From: Hamadaea tsunoensis DSM 44101
Lineage (GTDB): Bacteria > Actinomycetota > Actinomycetes > Mycobacteriales > Micromonosporaceae
Direction of reading: 5' to 3'
DNA length: 64,000 nucleotides
Assembly: GCF_000428945.1 (NCBI RefSeq)
Contig: NZ_AUAX01000014.1
Span: 1-64,000, forward strand
Shown: in pieces, positions 18,193 through 27,241 of the stretch
Numbering within the stretch: position 1 is the first letter of the stretch
How the letters are laid out: every line of letters starts with the position of its first letter
Notes under the pieces: generated by a model
The model's database searches: none
What the model saw: the letters and a program-made list of their open reading frames with translations, nothing else
Told to the model about the DNA's origin: nothing
Translations under genes and position numbers: made by a program

Positions 18193-18707
18193 GGCGCCAG
18201 CGCCTTCCGCAGGATGTCGATCAGCGCGGGCGGGTAGTACGCGTCCTCGGCCGAGGCCAGGTCCGCGCCGCTCCACCACCGGTGTTCCTGGACCGTACGC
18301 CGCTCCACCTCGTCGAATCCGGCCGTGTCGACCGTCCACGAGGCGACCCGGAGGAGGTAGAAATCCTGTTCCTGGCGGAAGACGGTGCCGCTGAAGGAGA
18401 ACTCGGTCACGTCCGAGTGCACGGGCGCCCCGAGGTCGGCCGGATCGATCCGCAGGCCGGTCTCCTCGGCGAGTTCCCGGGCGGCCCCTTCGGCGGGCGA
18501 CTCACCCGGTTCCAGGCCGCCGCCGGGGGTGAACCAGAAGCGGACCTCCGGCACCGCCGGGTCGAAGCCCTGGAACAGCAGCACGCGCTCCTGCGCGTCG
18601 ACCAGGAGCACCCGGCCGGCGCGGCGGGGCGTCGGCTGACGCGCCGCCACCGCCTCGGTCAACTCCTGCACACCGGCCAGCCTAGACGGCGTACCCGACA
18701 GTGACAT
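18186..18707 (-). CDS. NUDIX hydrolase
   Basis: A 173-residue protein with a full nudix box, GGGLEPGESPAEGAARELAE then ETGL (about residues 61-84), which binds Mg2+ and cleaves nucleoside diphosphates linked to another group. The substrate is not evident. A GTG 36 nt inside the frame is an alternative start. It overlaps rnhB by a few bases and is divergent from the M23 gene. Confidence 0.88.
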   Translation of the reverse strand: MSLSGTPSRLAGVQELTEAVAARQPTPRRAGRVLLVDAQERVLLFQGFDPAVPEVRFWFTPGGGLEPGESPAEGAARELAEETGLRIDPADLGAPVHSDVTEFSFSGTVFRQEQDFYLLRVASWTVDTAGFDEVERRTVQEHRWWSGADLASAEDAYYPPALIDILRKALAPC

Positions 18708-18754
18708 CTCCCGCCGTCCGCGTCGTCCACAAACGGGGGCCGTCCACAGTTTCG

Positions 18755-19384
18755 ATGATCGCGACCTTCCGCCGGTCCGGCTGCCGGGCCGACGATCGCC
18801 GGGTGGCTTTCCTTCTCGCCTTCATCGCCTCGGTGCTCGCCGGGGCACCCGTACCGGCCATCGCCTACACGCTGCCGCTTCCCGGTCCCGTGGTGCGGTT
18901 CTTCGAGCCGCCCCCGGAGCCGTGGCTGCCCGGGCATCGCGGCGTCGACCTCGCGGGCCGGCCCGGCGACGGCGTACGCGCCGCGGCGGCCGGAACGGTG
19001 GCGTTCGCCGGGACGGTGGCCGGCCTCGGCGTCGTCAGCATCGATCACCCCGACGGGATCCGCACCACCTACGAACCCGTGACCCCGCTGGTACGCCGAG
19101 GCGACCGGGTCGACGCCGGTCAGGTGATCGGATTCCTCACGGCCGGCGGGCACGCCGCGGGGCTGCACTGGGGCGCGCGGCGGGGCGGGATCTACCTCGA
19201 CCCACTGTCGTTGATCCGACAGAAGATTCGCCTGAAGCCGCTCAGCCCGGCAGTCCTCAGCCCAGCAGCCCTCAGCCCAGCAGCCGGGGCAGCCCTGCCG
19301 CGAGCCGATCCCCGTCCTCGGAGCGGACGTAGATCTGCCCCGACACCCGCAGCAGAGCCGTGTCACGCCACAGGTTCAGGTTGA
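18755..19384 (+). CDS. M23 (lysostaphin-type) peptidoglycan peptidase-like protein, secreted
   Basis: The protein has a signal peptide (AFLLAFIASVLAGAPVPAIA) and an M23 domain. The first zinc motif HRGVD is intact, but the expected HxH is GLH in GLHWGARRG, so the first His of that pair is absent. M23 enzymes cut cross-bridges in the cell wall; this one may be weakly active or a regulator. The C-terminus repeats LSPAxLSPAxLSPA and then runs 113 bp into the 3' end of the converging aminotransferase gene. Start: ATG 18755, or GTG 18803, which begins right at the signal peptide. Confidence 0.75.
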   Translation: MIATFRRSGCRADDRRVAFLLAFIASVLAGAPVPAIAYTLPLPGPVVRFFEPPPEPWLPGHRGVDLAGRPGDGVRAAAAGTVAFAGTVAGLGVVSIDHPDGIRTTYEPVTPLVRRGDRVDAGQVIGFLTAGGHAAGLHWGARRGGIYLDPLSLIRQKIRLKPLSPAVLSPAALSPAAGAALPRADPRPRSGRRSAPTPAAEPCHATGSG

Positions 19385-20408
19385 TCTCGACGCCGAGTTC
19401 CTCGCCGATCCGGGCCCGGAGCCGATCCACGGCGGTCTGGTCAGGCGCGACCCCGGCGGGCAGCGGGATCACCCGCATCGGCACTCCCGCGCCCGTTTCG
19501 ATCACGGGCGCCCCGATCGCCTCGGCGACGACCCGTTGCGTGTACGCCGCGATCTGGACGCTGTACGCGCGTACCCGGTCGAGGCCGAGGGACTCCAGGA
19601 GATCCAGGGCCGCCGGTGCGGCCAGCCAGGCGGTGAGATCACGGGTGCCCTGGTGCTCGATCGACTGGGGCCAGCCGAGCGGGTCGGAGTGCGAGACGAC
19701 GAGCGGCTCGATCGACTCCCGCCACTGGGGCGCGACGGCCATCAGGGCGGTCGCCCGGGGTGCGAGCCCCCACTTGTGAAAGTTGCCGACCCAGAAGTCC
19801 GCGCCGACCCGGTCCACCTCGGCGTCGAACATTCCCGGCGTGTGGGCGGCGTCGACCAGCAGCGGTATGCCGGCCGCCCGCAGCACGGCCGAGATCCGCT
19901 CGATCGGGAACAGCTTCGCGCTGGCCGACGCGACGTGGTCGACGATCGCGAGCCGGGTGCGGGGGCGGACGGCCGCGGCGAGAGCCTCGACGATCTCGTC
20001 ATCGCCGGCCGTCAACCCGATCGGTACCACCCGCACCACCGCACCGGTACGCCCCGCGAACCGTTCCAGCGCCGTCATCACCGCGTTGTACGCGTGGTCG
20101 GTCGTGACGATCTCGTCGCCGGGGCGTACGCGCAGGGAGTGCAGGACCAGCGCGGTGGCGGTGGTGGCGTTGGCGATCAGGGCGCAGGCGGCCGGATCGG
20201 CGCCCAGGAACCGGGCGAGCCGCTCGCGGGCGGCGGCGACGCGGTCCGGCAGCCGGCGGGCCCAGGCCATCGGGTTGGCGTCGACCTCGTCCAGCAGAGC
20301 GCGGTGCGCCTCCCGCACCGGGAGGGGCACCGCGCCGAACGAGCCGTGGTTCAGGTAGCTGACGGCCGGGTCGAATCCGAAGAGCTCGCGGCCGCCGGGG
20401 AAGATCAT
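19272..20408 (-). CDS. Class V aminotransferase (isopenicillin-N-epimerase/EgtE-like)
   Basis: A 378-residue PLP enzyme of fold type I. The start MIFPGGRELFGFDPAVSYLNHGSFGA is the usual opening of this group; LVDAAHTPGM holds the PLP-binding Asp, and the Schiff-base Lys is in VGNFHKWGLAPRA. Relatives include isopenicillin N epimerases, EgtE C-S lyases and cysteine desulfurase-like proteins; no egt genes are nearby, so I do not assign a reaction. The ATG overlaps the upstream lepB stop by 4 bp, so it is co-expressed with the signal peptidases. Confidence 0.88.
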   Translation of the reverse strand: MIFPGGRELFGFDPAVSYLNHGSFGAVPLPVREAHRALLDEVDANPMAWARRLPDRVAAARERLARFLGADPAACALIANATTATALVLHSLRVRPGDEIVTTDHAYNAVMTALERFAGRTGAVVRVVPIGLTAGDDEIVEALAAAVRPRTRLAIVDHVASASAKLFPIERISAVLRAAGIPLLVDAAHTPGMFDAEVDRVGADFWVGNFHKWGLAPRATALMAVAPQWRESIEPLVVSHSDPLGWPQSIEHQGTRDLTAWLAAPAALDLLESLGLDRVRAYSVQIAAYTQRVVAEAIGAPVIETGAGVPMRVIPLPAGVAPDQTAVDRLRARIGEELGVEINLNLWRDTALLRVSGQIYVRSEDGDRLAAGLPRLLG

Positions 20409-21055
20409 GACGGTGAGGGTACGCCTTCGTACGTGTCGGGCACGGACAGCCAGGTCATCCGGCTGAACGGCCAGAAGAGCACGAAGGCCCGGCCGACCAC
20501 GTCCTTCTCGTCGATCGTGGCCTGCTGGATGTCGTTGTGGGCGCGCCAGTTCTGCAGCGAGTCGCCCGACGAGTAGCGGTTGTCCCCCATCACCCACAGG
20601 CGGCCGGCCGGGACGACGATGTCGAACGGCTGGGGCGCGGCGGGCTGCCCGGTGTGGTCGCTGTTGGGCAGGATGTAGGGCTCGTCGAGCGGGTGTCCGT
20701 TCACCTGGATGCGTCCTTGGGCGTCGCAGCAGGTGATGTGGTCACCCGGCTGGCCGATGACGCGCTTGATGAAGTCCTTCTCGGTCGGGTCCGAGCGCCA
20801 GGACTCCGGCGACACGAACACGATCACCTCGCCGCGGTGCGGGTCGCGGAAGTCGTAGACGAGCTTGTTGACGAGCACCCGGTCGTCGATGTTGAGCGTG
20901 TGCTCCATCGACTGCGACGGGATGAAGAACGTCTGCACGACGAACGCCCGTACCAGGAACGCGACCACGAGAGCCACGATCAGGAGAATGGGCAGTTCAC
21001 GCCAGAACGATCCGCTGCTACCGCTCTTCTTCGACTTGGTCTGCTCGTCAATCAC
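20405..21055 (-). CDS. lepB: Type I signal peptidase (second copy)
   Basis: A 216-residue membrane peptidase that removes Sec and Tat signal peptides. One TM helix near residues 23-40 is followed by the catalytic Ser in FFIPSQSMEHTL and the catalytic Lys in KDFIKRVIGQPGD, then the box MGDNRYSSGDS. It overlaps the larger lepB upstream by 4 bp and the aminotransferase downstream by 4 bp. The start is GTG. Confidence 0.95.
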   Translation of the reverse strand: MIDEQTKSKKSGSSGSFWRELPILLIVALVVAFLVRAFVVQTFFIPSQSMEHTLNIDDRVLVNKLVYDFRDPHRGEVIVFVSPESWRSDPTEKDFIKRVIGQPGDHITCCDAQGRIQVNGHPLDEPYILPNSDHTGQPAAPQPFDIVVPAGRLWVMGDNRYSSGDSLQNWRAHNDIQQATIDEKDVVGRAFVLFWPFSRMTWLSVPDTYEGVPSPS

Positions 21056-22122
21056 GCGCGAAGCCTACGCGACCAAGCTGTGTTCCTGCGGGCGAGCCAC
21101 ACCGGTACCGCGATCGGCAAAACGACCGCCGACAACGGTTCCGTGCCCCGGCGCGGGGGCAGTACGCCCATCGACGCCGCCGAGGGCAGCGGGACGTCCT
21201 TGAACGGGTCCGGCTGCGACAGGCTCCCCCACCGGCTGACCGGCCACACGATGGTTCCGGCCCGGCCGATCACGTTGTCGATCGGCACCGTGCCACGGCA
21301 GCGGGAGTCCTGGGAGATGAACCGGTTGTCCCCCATGACGAACAGCGTGCCGGGTTCGACGACGACCTCGTCGAACTGGCGCGGGCCGCACTGGCCGGGC
21401 GTCTTGGGGCTGTCCTTGTTGGCGTTCTTGGTGACGTAGGGCTCGTCGATGGGCACGCCGTTGACGAAGATCCGGCCCTTGACGTCGCAGCACGAGACGC
21501 GGTCCCCGGGCAGGCCGATGACCCGCTTGATGAAGTCCTTCTCGCCCGGCTTGCCGAAGCCCACGAGGTCGCTCAGGCCGCCGCCGACCTTGCTGAAGAA
21601 GCTGGCGTCGGGGTCCGGCTGGAACTCGGGCGCCCAGTTCGGCGGGCCCTTGAAGACCACGACGTCGCCGCGGTGGGGCTCGCCGAAGTCGTACACGACC
21701 CGGTTGACGAGCACGCGGTCGCCGAGGGTCAGCGTCTCCTCCATCGAACCCGACGGGATGTAGAACGCCTGGAACAGGAAGCTGCGCACGAGGAACGCGA
21801 TCCCGAACGCGATCACGACCAGCAGCGGGATCTCCTGCCACAGCGGCAGTTTGCGGCGCTTCTTGCGGCCCTTGGGATTGAACGGCGGGGGCGGCGTACG
21901 CGTCGGCACGACCGATTGCGACGAGGACCGCACGGGCTCCGGAACGCGGGGGGTGTCCCAGCGCGTGGCCCGGTCGTCGCCCCAGCGTGGATCATCGCTG
22001 CGCACGTCGTCCGGCTCGCCCCACCGGGCGTTGTTCCCAGTGTCGTCCCAGCGCGATCCGAGCTGGTTGTCACGGCCCGGCTCGGACCATTGGTCGTACG
22101 TGCGGTCGGTCACCGGAGGCAC
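21052..22122 (-). CDS. lepB: Type I signal peptidase (first copy, long N-terminus)
   Basis: A 356-residue signal peptidase. About 90 polar residues rich in Trp, Asp and Arg precede the single TM helix, an extension not needed for activity and common in actinobacteria. The catalytic Ser is in FYIPSGSMEETL and the Lys in KDFIKRVIGLPGD; MGDNRFISQDS follows. The start is GTG. It is first of a lepB-lepB-aminotransferase unit downstream of rplS and after a strong hairpin, so it likely has its own promoter in the ~165-bp gap. Confidence 0.95.
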   Translation of the reverse strand: MPPVTDRTYDQWSEPGRDNQLGSRWDDTGNNARWGEPDDVRSDDPRWGDDRATRWDTPRVPEPVRSSSQSVVPTRTPPPPFNPKGRKKRRKLPLWQEIPLLVVIAFGIAFLVRSFLFQAFYIPSGSMEETLTLGDRVLVNRVVYDFGEPHRGDVVVFKGPPNWAPEFQPDPDASFFSKVGGGLSDLVGFGKPGEKDFIKRVIGLPGDRVSCCDVKGRIFVNGVPIDEPYVTKNANKDSPKTPGQCGPRQFDEVVVEPGTLFVMGDNRFISQDSRCRGTVPIDNVIGRAGTIVWPVSRWGSLSQPDPFKDVPLPSAASMGVLPPRRGTEPLSAVVLPIAVPVWLARRNTAWSRRLRA

Positions 22123-22222
22123 TCTAGAGGTTGTCCGACCGTTTGGGGAGAGGCGATTGTTTCCCGGCTGTCAACTTCGGCCGAGGTCACGATCCGCGAC
22201 CCAGGCGCCCTCCCCGGTACGC

Positions 22223-22256
22223 GACAAGACCCCACCCGAACGGGTGAGGTCTTGTC
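22223..22256 (-). terminator. Terminator after rplS
   Basis: Two 15-nt arms (GACAAGACCCCACCC and GGGTGAGGTCTTGTC) pair with a single mismatch around a GAAC loop. It lies 30 bp past the rplS stop and ends the rpsP-rplS unit. Confidence 0.85.
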
Positions 22257-22287
22257 GGATGTTCGGTTCGTCGCGGGAGCGGAGGCC

Positions 22288-22644
22288 TCAGGCGGCCTTC
22301 TGCTCGCGCAGCTCCTTGATCTTCGCCTTCTTGCCGCGGAGGTCACGGAGGTAGTAGAGCTTGGCCCGGCGCACATCACCACGGGTCACGACCTCGACGC
22401 GGTCGATCGCGGGGCTGTTGATCGGGTACGTACGCTCCACACCGACGCCGTAGCTCTCCTTGCGGACCGTGAAGGTCTCGCGCAGCCCGCTGCCCTGGCG
22501 GCGGATGACGACGCCCTGGAAGACCTGGACACGGGAGCGGTTGCCTTCGACGACCCGGGCGAACACCTTCAGGGTGTCGCCGGCGCGGAAGATCGGTACG
22601 TCGGTACGGACGGATGCGGCGTCCAGCACGTCCAGCGTGTTCAT
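22288..22644 (-). CDS. rplS: 50S ribosomal protein L19
   Basis: A 118-residue large-subunit protein with the full family pattern: [32 protein letters not shown] and [17 protein letters not shown]. It is the last gene of the rpsP-khpA-rimM-trmD-rplS unit; a terminator follows. Confidence 0.98.
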   Translation of the reverse strand: MNTLDVLDAASVRTDVPIFRAGDTLKVFARVVEGNRSRVQVFQGVVIRRQGSGLRETFTVRKESYGVGVERTYPINSPAIDRVEVVTRGDVRRAKLYYLRDLRGKKAKIKELREQKAA

Positions 22645-22780
22645 CGCTGTTCCTCAGTGTCGCGCGCGCCGGTCACCGACGCGCGTGCGGATATTTCTGA
22701 CCCTCCGGCCTCGACGTCCGGGGCAGGGTCCTCGTCGCTCGCGCCCCGCGGGAACGCGGAGCGGGCGGACGGCAACCCCC

Positions 22781-23545
22781 CTATGATTCCACAACGGGTC
22801 TGGGCACCGGAAATCCGGCCCCTGTGAGGGTCGTGACGTCTTTCTTGTCCAGATCCGCCGGGTCGAGCGCGGCCAGCAGGTCGGGCCGCCGCTCCGCGGT
22901 CCGCAGCAGCGCCTGGTCCCGCCGCCAGCGGGCGATCTTCCCGTGGTCGCCCGAGCGCAGGACCTCCGGCACCCCGAGCCCGCGCCAGTCCGCCGGCTTC
23001 GTGTACATGGGCGCTTCCAGCAATCCGTGCGCGTGCGACTCGTCGTCCAGCGAAGAGGCATTCCCGAGTACGCCGGGCAGCAGCCGCACGACGGCTTCCA
23101 TGATCACGAGGACGGCGACCTCGCCGCCGAACAGCACGTAGTCGCCCAGGGAGACCTCGGTCACGCGTACGCGGGCCGCGGCGTGGTCCAGCACGCGCTG
23201 ATCGATGCCCTCGTAGCGGCCGCAGGCGAACAGCAGGTGCTCCTCCGCGGCCAGTTCATGGGCGAGTGCCTGGGTGAACGGCTGTCCCGTCGGCGCCGGG
23301 ACGATCATCCGGGTGGCCGGGGTCAGCAGCGCGTCGAGCGCCTCGCCCCAGGGCTCCGGGCGCATCACCATGCCGGCGCCGCCGCCGTAGGGGCTGTCGT
23401 CGACCGTCCGGTGCACGTCGTGCGTCCACGTACGCAGATCGTGCACGGCCAGGTCGAGCCGGCCGTCGGTCTCCGCCTTGCCGAGCAGCGACAGCCGCAG
23501 CGGCGTCAGGTACTCCGGAAAGATCGAGACGACGTCCGCTCTCAC
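22781..23545 (-). CDS. trmD: tRNA (guanine-37-N1)-methyltransferase
   Basis: A 254-residue SPOUT methyltransferase that makes m1G37 next to the anticodon and so prevents frameshifting. It starts GTG with [12 protein letters not shown]; the trefoil-knot motifs [10 protein letters not shown] and [17 protein letters not shown] are clear. It overlaps rimM by 4 bp (GTGA). Confidence 0.98.
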   Translation of the reverse strand: MRADVVSIFPEYLTPLRLSLLGKAETDGRLDLAVHDLRTWTHDVHRTVDDSPYGGGAGMVMRPEPWGEALDALLTPATRMIVPAPTGQPFTQALAHELAAEEHLLFACGRYEGIDQRVLDHAAARVRVTEVSLGDYVLFGGEVAVLVIMEAVVRLLPGVLGNASSLDDESHAHGLLEAPMYTKPADWRGLGVPEVLRSGDHGKIARWRRDQALLRTAERRPDLLAALDPADLDKKDVTTLTGAGFPVPRPVVES

Positions 23546-24072
23546 AGGTCCAGCAGTCCTTCGGGCGGATCGATGACGATCCGGCCCCCGGCGACGTCGA
23601 CCTCGGGCACGATCGCCGAGACGAACGGGATCAGCGCGGAACCGCCGGAGTCCTTGCGTACCACGAGGAACTCGTTGCCCGGACCGTGGTCGATCTTCGT
23701 CACCGAGCCGACCTGCTCACCCGCCACCGTGACGACCGTCAGGCCGACCAGCTGGTGGTCGTTGAACTCGTCGGGGTCCTCGGGCGCCGCGATGGTCGAC
23801 GCGTCCACCCACAGGTAGAGCCCGCGTACCAGCTCGGCGGCGTCGCGGTCCGGGACCTCGGCGAAGAAGATCAGGGGACGGCCCTGGTGCCAGCGGATCG
23901 ACTCGATGGTGAGCCGGTCGCCGACCGGGCTGCCGAGCTTGTCCTCGGTGGGGCCGACGGCGATCGCCGACCCCACCCGAAGACGGTCCTGCGGCTCATC
24001 CGTCCGCACCTCCACGACGAGTTCGCCGCGGATGCCGTGCGGACGCAGAATCTTGCCCACGACCAGCAGCAT
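23542..24072 (-). CDS. rimM: Ribosome maturation factor RimM
   Basis: A 176-residue 30S assembly factor that binds S19. The N-terminal beta-barrel begins [21 protein letters not shown] and the C-terminal PRC-barrel contains [10 protein letters not shown] and [14 protein letters not shown]. It lies 10 bp after khpA and overlaps trmD, the standard order. Confidence 0.97.
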   Translation of the reverse strand: MLLVVGKILRPHGIRGELVVEVRTDEPQDRLRVGSAIAVGPTEDKLGSPVGDRLTIESIRWHQGRPLIFFAEVPDRDAAELVRGLYLWVDASTIAAPEDPDEFNDHQLVGLTVVTVAGEQVGSVTKIDHGPGNEFLVVRKDSGGSALIPFVSAIVPEVDVAGGRIVIDPPEGLLDL

Positions 24073-24082
24073 CGTTCAGACC

Positions 24083-24349
24083 TCAGTACGCGTCGACGAT
24101 GTCGACCCGCAGGCCCTTGCCACCGATGGAGCCGATCACCTGACGCAGCGCACGGGCGGTACGCCCGCCGCGGCCGATGACGGTGCCCAGGTCGTCGGGG
24201 TGCACGCGGACCTCGAGACGGGCGCCGCGGCGCGCGTCGACGAGACGCACCCGGACGTCGTCCGAGTGCTCCACGATCCCCTTGACGAGGTGCTCGAGGG
24301 CGGGCCGGAGCGCACTGTCCGTCCGGCCGCCCGACGGGGCGCTGCGCAA
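24083..24349 (-). CDS. khpA: KH-domain RNA-binding protein KhpA
   Basis: An 88-residue single KH domain with the GxxG loop seen as VIGRGGRTARALRQVI. KhpA binds RNA with KhpB and affects cell division and small RNAs in Gram-positive bacteria. The start appears to be TTG at 24349, two bases after the rpsP stop; a start closer to ALRPALEHLVKGIV would also be reasonable. Co-translated with rpsP and rimM. Confidence 0.9.
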   Translation of the reverse strand: MRSAPSGGRTDSALRPALEHLVKGIVEHSDDVRVRLVDARRGARLEVRVHPDDLGTVIGRGGRTARALRQVIGSIGGKGLRVDIVDAY

Positions 24350-24351
24350 GG

Positions 24352-24813
24352 TCAGGACCCCTCGGCCGGCGTCTCGACCGGCTCGGCGGGCGCCTCGGCC
24401 TTGGGCTCCGCCTTAGGCTCGGCCTTCTTGTCGGCCTTCTTCGGCTCGGCCTTCTTCGGCGCCTCGACACCGACGGCGGCCTGCGCCTCGGCCTCGTATA
24501 GGGCCTTGCGGTCGACCTTCGGCGGGGCCACCTTCAGCGGCTCGGTCGGGGCCGGCAGACCCTTGAACTTCTGCCAGTCGCCGGTCTTGCTGAGAATGGC
24601 GATGACCGGCTCGCTCGGCTGCGCGCCGACGGAGAGCCAGTACTGCACCCGCTCGGACTTGACCTCGATACGCGAGGGCTCCTCCTTCGGGTGGTACAGA
24701 CCGATGAACTCGATCGCCTTGCCGTCGCGCTTGGTACGCGAGTCGGCGACGACGATGCGGTACTGCGGGTTGCGGATCTTGCCCATCCGCAGAAGCCGGA
24801 TCTTGACGGCCAC
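24352..24813 (-). CDS. rpsP: 30S ribosomal protein S16
   Basis: A 153-residue protein. The first ~85 residues are S16 ([20 protein letters not shown]); the remainder is a Lys/Ala/Glu/Pro-rich tail with [12 protein letters not shown] repeats, typical of actinobacterial S16. The start is GTG 24813 with AGGAGCG upstream; the frame above it is leader. First gene of the S16-KhpA-RimM-TrmD-L19 operon. Confidence 0.97.
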   Translation of the reverse strand: MAVKIRLLRMGKIRNPQYRIVVADSRTKRDGKAIEFIGLYHPKEEPSRIEVKSERVQYWLSVGAQPSEPVIAILSKTGDWQKFKGLPAPTEPLKVAPPKVDRKALYEAEAQAAVGVEAPKKAEPKKADKKAEPKAEPKAEAPAEPVETPAEGS

Positions 24814-25124
24814 GTGTGTTCGCTCCTGTTGCGATAGGTTGAGCGCCCGCCGTGCCCACGTGGGGTTGCGAGCTAGCGAGCGTTCGCGGACACGATGGGC
24901 GTCGGAAGTTAGAGGGCCGCCGTGCGCGCATCGAATACCAGTCGTCCATTCTGCCAGACGCGGACGCCGACGGCCGAACGGCCCGCCCGTCATGACCGGA
25001 GTCACGTTCAGCAAGCGATCACGTCATCGGCGGGGACGGGCAGGAACGATCTCTCCCCCGGTGAAATGCATGAGTTATGGTCTCCGCACCCTTTTCGTGA
25101 CGCAAGGGTGGCAAAGTCCCCGCC
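24814..25124. other. Divergent intergenic region, rpsP to membrane-protein gene
   Basis: This 311-bp stretch holds no gene I can support. It must carry the rpsP promoter (minus strand) and that of the membrane protein (plus strand). A small hairpin CACCCTT/AAGGGTG (25087-25093 with 25104-25110) lies in the plus-strand leader, close to the start codon. Confidence 0.5.
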
Positions 25125-26624
25125 ATGGCCCTGGGGTGGCGCAGACCCGGGCGGGCCTGGGCGGCCCATCCGGCGACCCTGCTCGCCCTCGGCCTGCTGA
25201 TCCTCAACGACCACGTGCTCAAGGCCCGCTTCCCGGGCCCGGTCACCGGCAAGCTCAGCGACGTGGCCGGCCTGATCGTCGCGCCCGCCCTGCTCGCCGC
25301 CGTGTTCCGGCTCGCCGCCGGCCCGTCCGTGCTCGTCGTGGGCACTCTCTTCACGATCGTCAAGATCAGCGGGTACGCCGCGGGCACGGTGGCCGCCGTG
25401 TGGTCCGCGTTCGCCGGCCCGGCCGTGATCGTGGCCGATCCCACGGATCTCCTCGCACTGCCGGCACTGGTCTACGCGTACTCGCTGGGGAGGCGGGCGA
25501 ACCGCGGCCCGGACCTGCGGGTGGCGCTGGTGCTGCCGGTGGCCGTGCTGGGCCTGCTCGCGAGCGCGCGGGCCGACGTGCCGGAGGCGACGCAGGTGGG
25601 CGTGGTCGGCGGCGAGATCGTCGGGCAGATCGGTCCGGTGACCACGGTGGCGACCGCGGACGGCGTGCACTGGCGGGAGGTGCCGGAGGAGGAGCTGAGC
25701 CGGGTGTGGCTGAGCCAGGACTGGTCGGTCCACCGGGCGGTGGAGTCGGCCGCCGAGCCGGGCCGCCGCTACCGCCCGGACGCCGGACTCGGCGTGCAGG
25801 AGTCGCTCGGCGGCGGGGAGTGGCGCACGATCTGGCACGTCACCGACGGCCGGCGGGACTTCCTCGCCCGCGCGTACGCGACCTCGCCCGATCAGGTCGT
25901 CACGGCCGACGTGGCGGTGATGGGGGTCGGCGCGGGCCGGGTCGTCGTGGCGGCCGACGGCCGGGACGGCTTCGCGGTGGCGATCGGCGACGGCCCGTTC
26001 CACCGGGTGGGCTTCCCGCCGACGGCGCGGTTCGGCGGGCGTGACCCGGCGCCGCTGAGCGCCCCCGGCCACGGCATCGCCGCAGAGCTGGCGCTGGCGG
26101 CGCTCGCGGCCTGGCTGGTGCTCCTGGCCGGCGTGCAGTACGCGACCGAGGGCGACGTACCCGGGCACACGCGCGGCTGGCAGATGCTCGCCGGCACCGG
26201 TCTGCTCGCGGTGTGGTGCGGCTTCGCGGGCAGCCCGCTGCTCGCACCGGCGGCGCTGCTGTTCGGCGCCACGATCGTCGTCCTCGGCCTGCCGATGCTG
26301 CTGCTCACGTCGCTGGCCGACGGCGCGCTCCCCCGCTCCCGGGCCCTGTCGGTGCTGGGCGCGGCGCTGGCCGGCGGCCTGCTCGTCGCCGCGCCGTTCG
26401 TCGGCTGGAGCGCGGGGTTCCCCGACACGCTGGGATCGGCGTACCTGGCGGCCGTCCTGTCAGGACTGACGGGACTCGTCGGCGGGGTCGTCGCGGGCGC
26501 CTACGGCCTGCCGGCGTCGGCCCCGGCCGGCTGGCTGCGCCCGCGCTGGATCAGGCCCGTGCGCGGGGCCGATCCCACCCCGCCGGTACGCCGGCCGGGC
26601 CGGTCCACAGAGGATCCAGGCTGA
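25125..26624 (+). CDS. Multi-domain membrane protein of unknown function
   Basis: I do not recognise the full-length family. The 499 residues split into three parts. Residues ~1-165 are hydrophobic with LNDHVLKARFPGPVTGKLSD near 27-46 and ADPTDLLALPAL near 105, a pattern I associate with small stand-alone membrane proteins that carry a GKLSD(F/V)AGL motif. Residues ~165-320 are polar and beta-rich, with VHWREV and EWRTIWHVTDGRRDF, resembling sialidase/BNR-like repeats that would face outside. The last ~180 residues have five or more TM helices. Its 3' end overlaps the converging DUF402 gene by 74 bp. The start is ATG 25125. Confidence 0.7.
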   Translation: MALGWRRPGRAWAAHPATLLALGLLILNDHVLKARFPGPVTGKLSDVAGLIVAPALLAAVFRLAAGPSVLVVGTLFTIVKISGYAAGTVAAVWSAFAGPAVIVADPTDLLALPALVYAYSLGRRANRGPDLRVALVLPVAVLGLLASARADVPEATQVGVVGGEIVGQIGPVTTVATADGVHWREVPEEELSRVWLSQDWSVHRAVESAAEPGRRYRPDAGLGVQESLGGGEWRTIWHVTDGRRDFLARAYATSPDQVVTADVAVMGVGAGRVVVAADGRDGFAVAIGDGPFHRVGFPPTARFGGRDPAPLSAPGHGIAAELALAALAAWLVLLAGVQYATEGDVPGHTRGWQMLAGTGLLAVWCGFAGSPLLAPAALLFGATIVVLGLPMLLLTSLADGALPRSRALSVLGAALAGGLLVAAPFVGWSAGFPDTLGSAYLAAVLSGLTGLVGGVVAGAYGLPASAPAGWLRPRWIRPVRGADPTPPVRRPGRSTEDPG

Positions 26625-27234
26625 CGTCGAGCAGCTGGCCGTCGAAGGGGAACGCGCCCGCCTCGATCTGCTTGACGACGCGTTCGCCCTCGGCGCGTAC
26701 GGCGTCCCCGTCGGCGACCCAGTAGTCGGGCCCGTAGGCGAGCCGCTCGACGAACTCCTCCTCGTCCTTCCACACCCAGGTGCGGTCGGGCTCGACCCAG
26801 ATGTCGAGGTCCTGGTCCACGATGTCGACCCCGGCCACGTCACCGTCGTCCCAGCGGACCCCGGCCTCTTCGAGGTTCACGTACCAGCCGCGGAAGACGC
26901 CCTCCTCGGTGCGGAAGAACCACACCGAGTGGTCGGCGTCCGGCGGCAGCAGCATGAGCACGGCCGGGCCGTTCCAGACGACCTCCCACAGCTTGGTCTC
27001 GATGCCGAGCCACTCCGTGAACGGCATGGCCCGCAGGCCCCGCCCGTCGACCGCCTTGCGGTCGAGCATCGGCGCGCCCCGCGGCACCCACAGCAGCAGG
27101 CCGCGCTCGTCGTCGGCGACCACGGTCGCGGTCTTGAGCAGGCCGAGGTGCGTGGTGCCGTGGAAGTGCCGGTGCAGGATCACCCGGCCGGGCTCGAACC
27201 GCGTGGTCGCACCGCGCGCCGGAGACGTCGTCAT
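26551..27234 (-). CDS. DUF402 domain protein (FomD-like)
   Basis: A 227-residue protein with the DUF402 core: the segment HSVWFFRTEEGVFRGWYVNLE and the acidic D...DxxDQDLDIW metal-binding residues near 135-145. FomD, a DUF402 enzyme, hydrolyses a CMP-linked phosphonate in fosfomycin synthesis; other members are nucleotide phosphatases. No such pathway is visible here, so the substrate is open. It lies just downstream of proS on the same strand, with a gap of only a few bases, and is probably co-transcribed. Confidence 0.85.
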   Translation of the reverse strand: MTTSPARGATTRFEPGRVILHRHFHGTTHLGLLKTATVVADDERGLLLWVPRGAPMLDRKAVDGRGLRAMPFTEWLGIETKLWEVVWNGPAVLMLLPPDADHSVWFFRTEEGVFRGWYVNLEEAGVRWDDGDVAGVDIVDQDLDIWVEPDRTWVWKDEEEFVERLAYGPDYWVADGDAVRAEGERVVKQIEAGAFPFDGQLLDVSLDPLWTGPAGVPAGWDRPRARA

Positions 27235-27241
27235 ACCGCGC

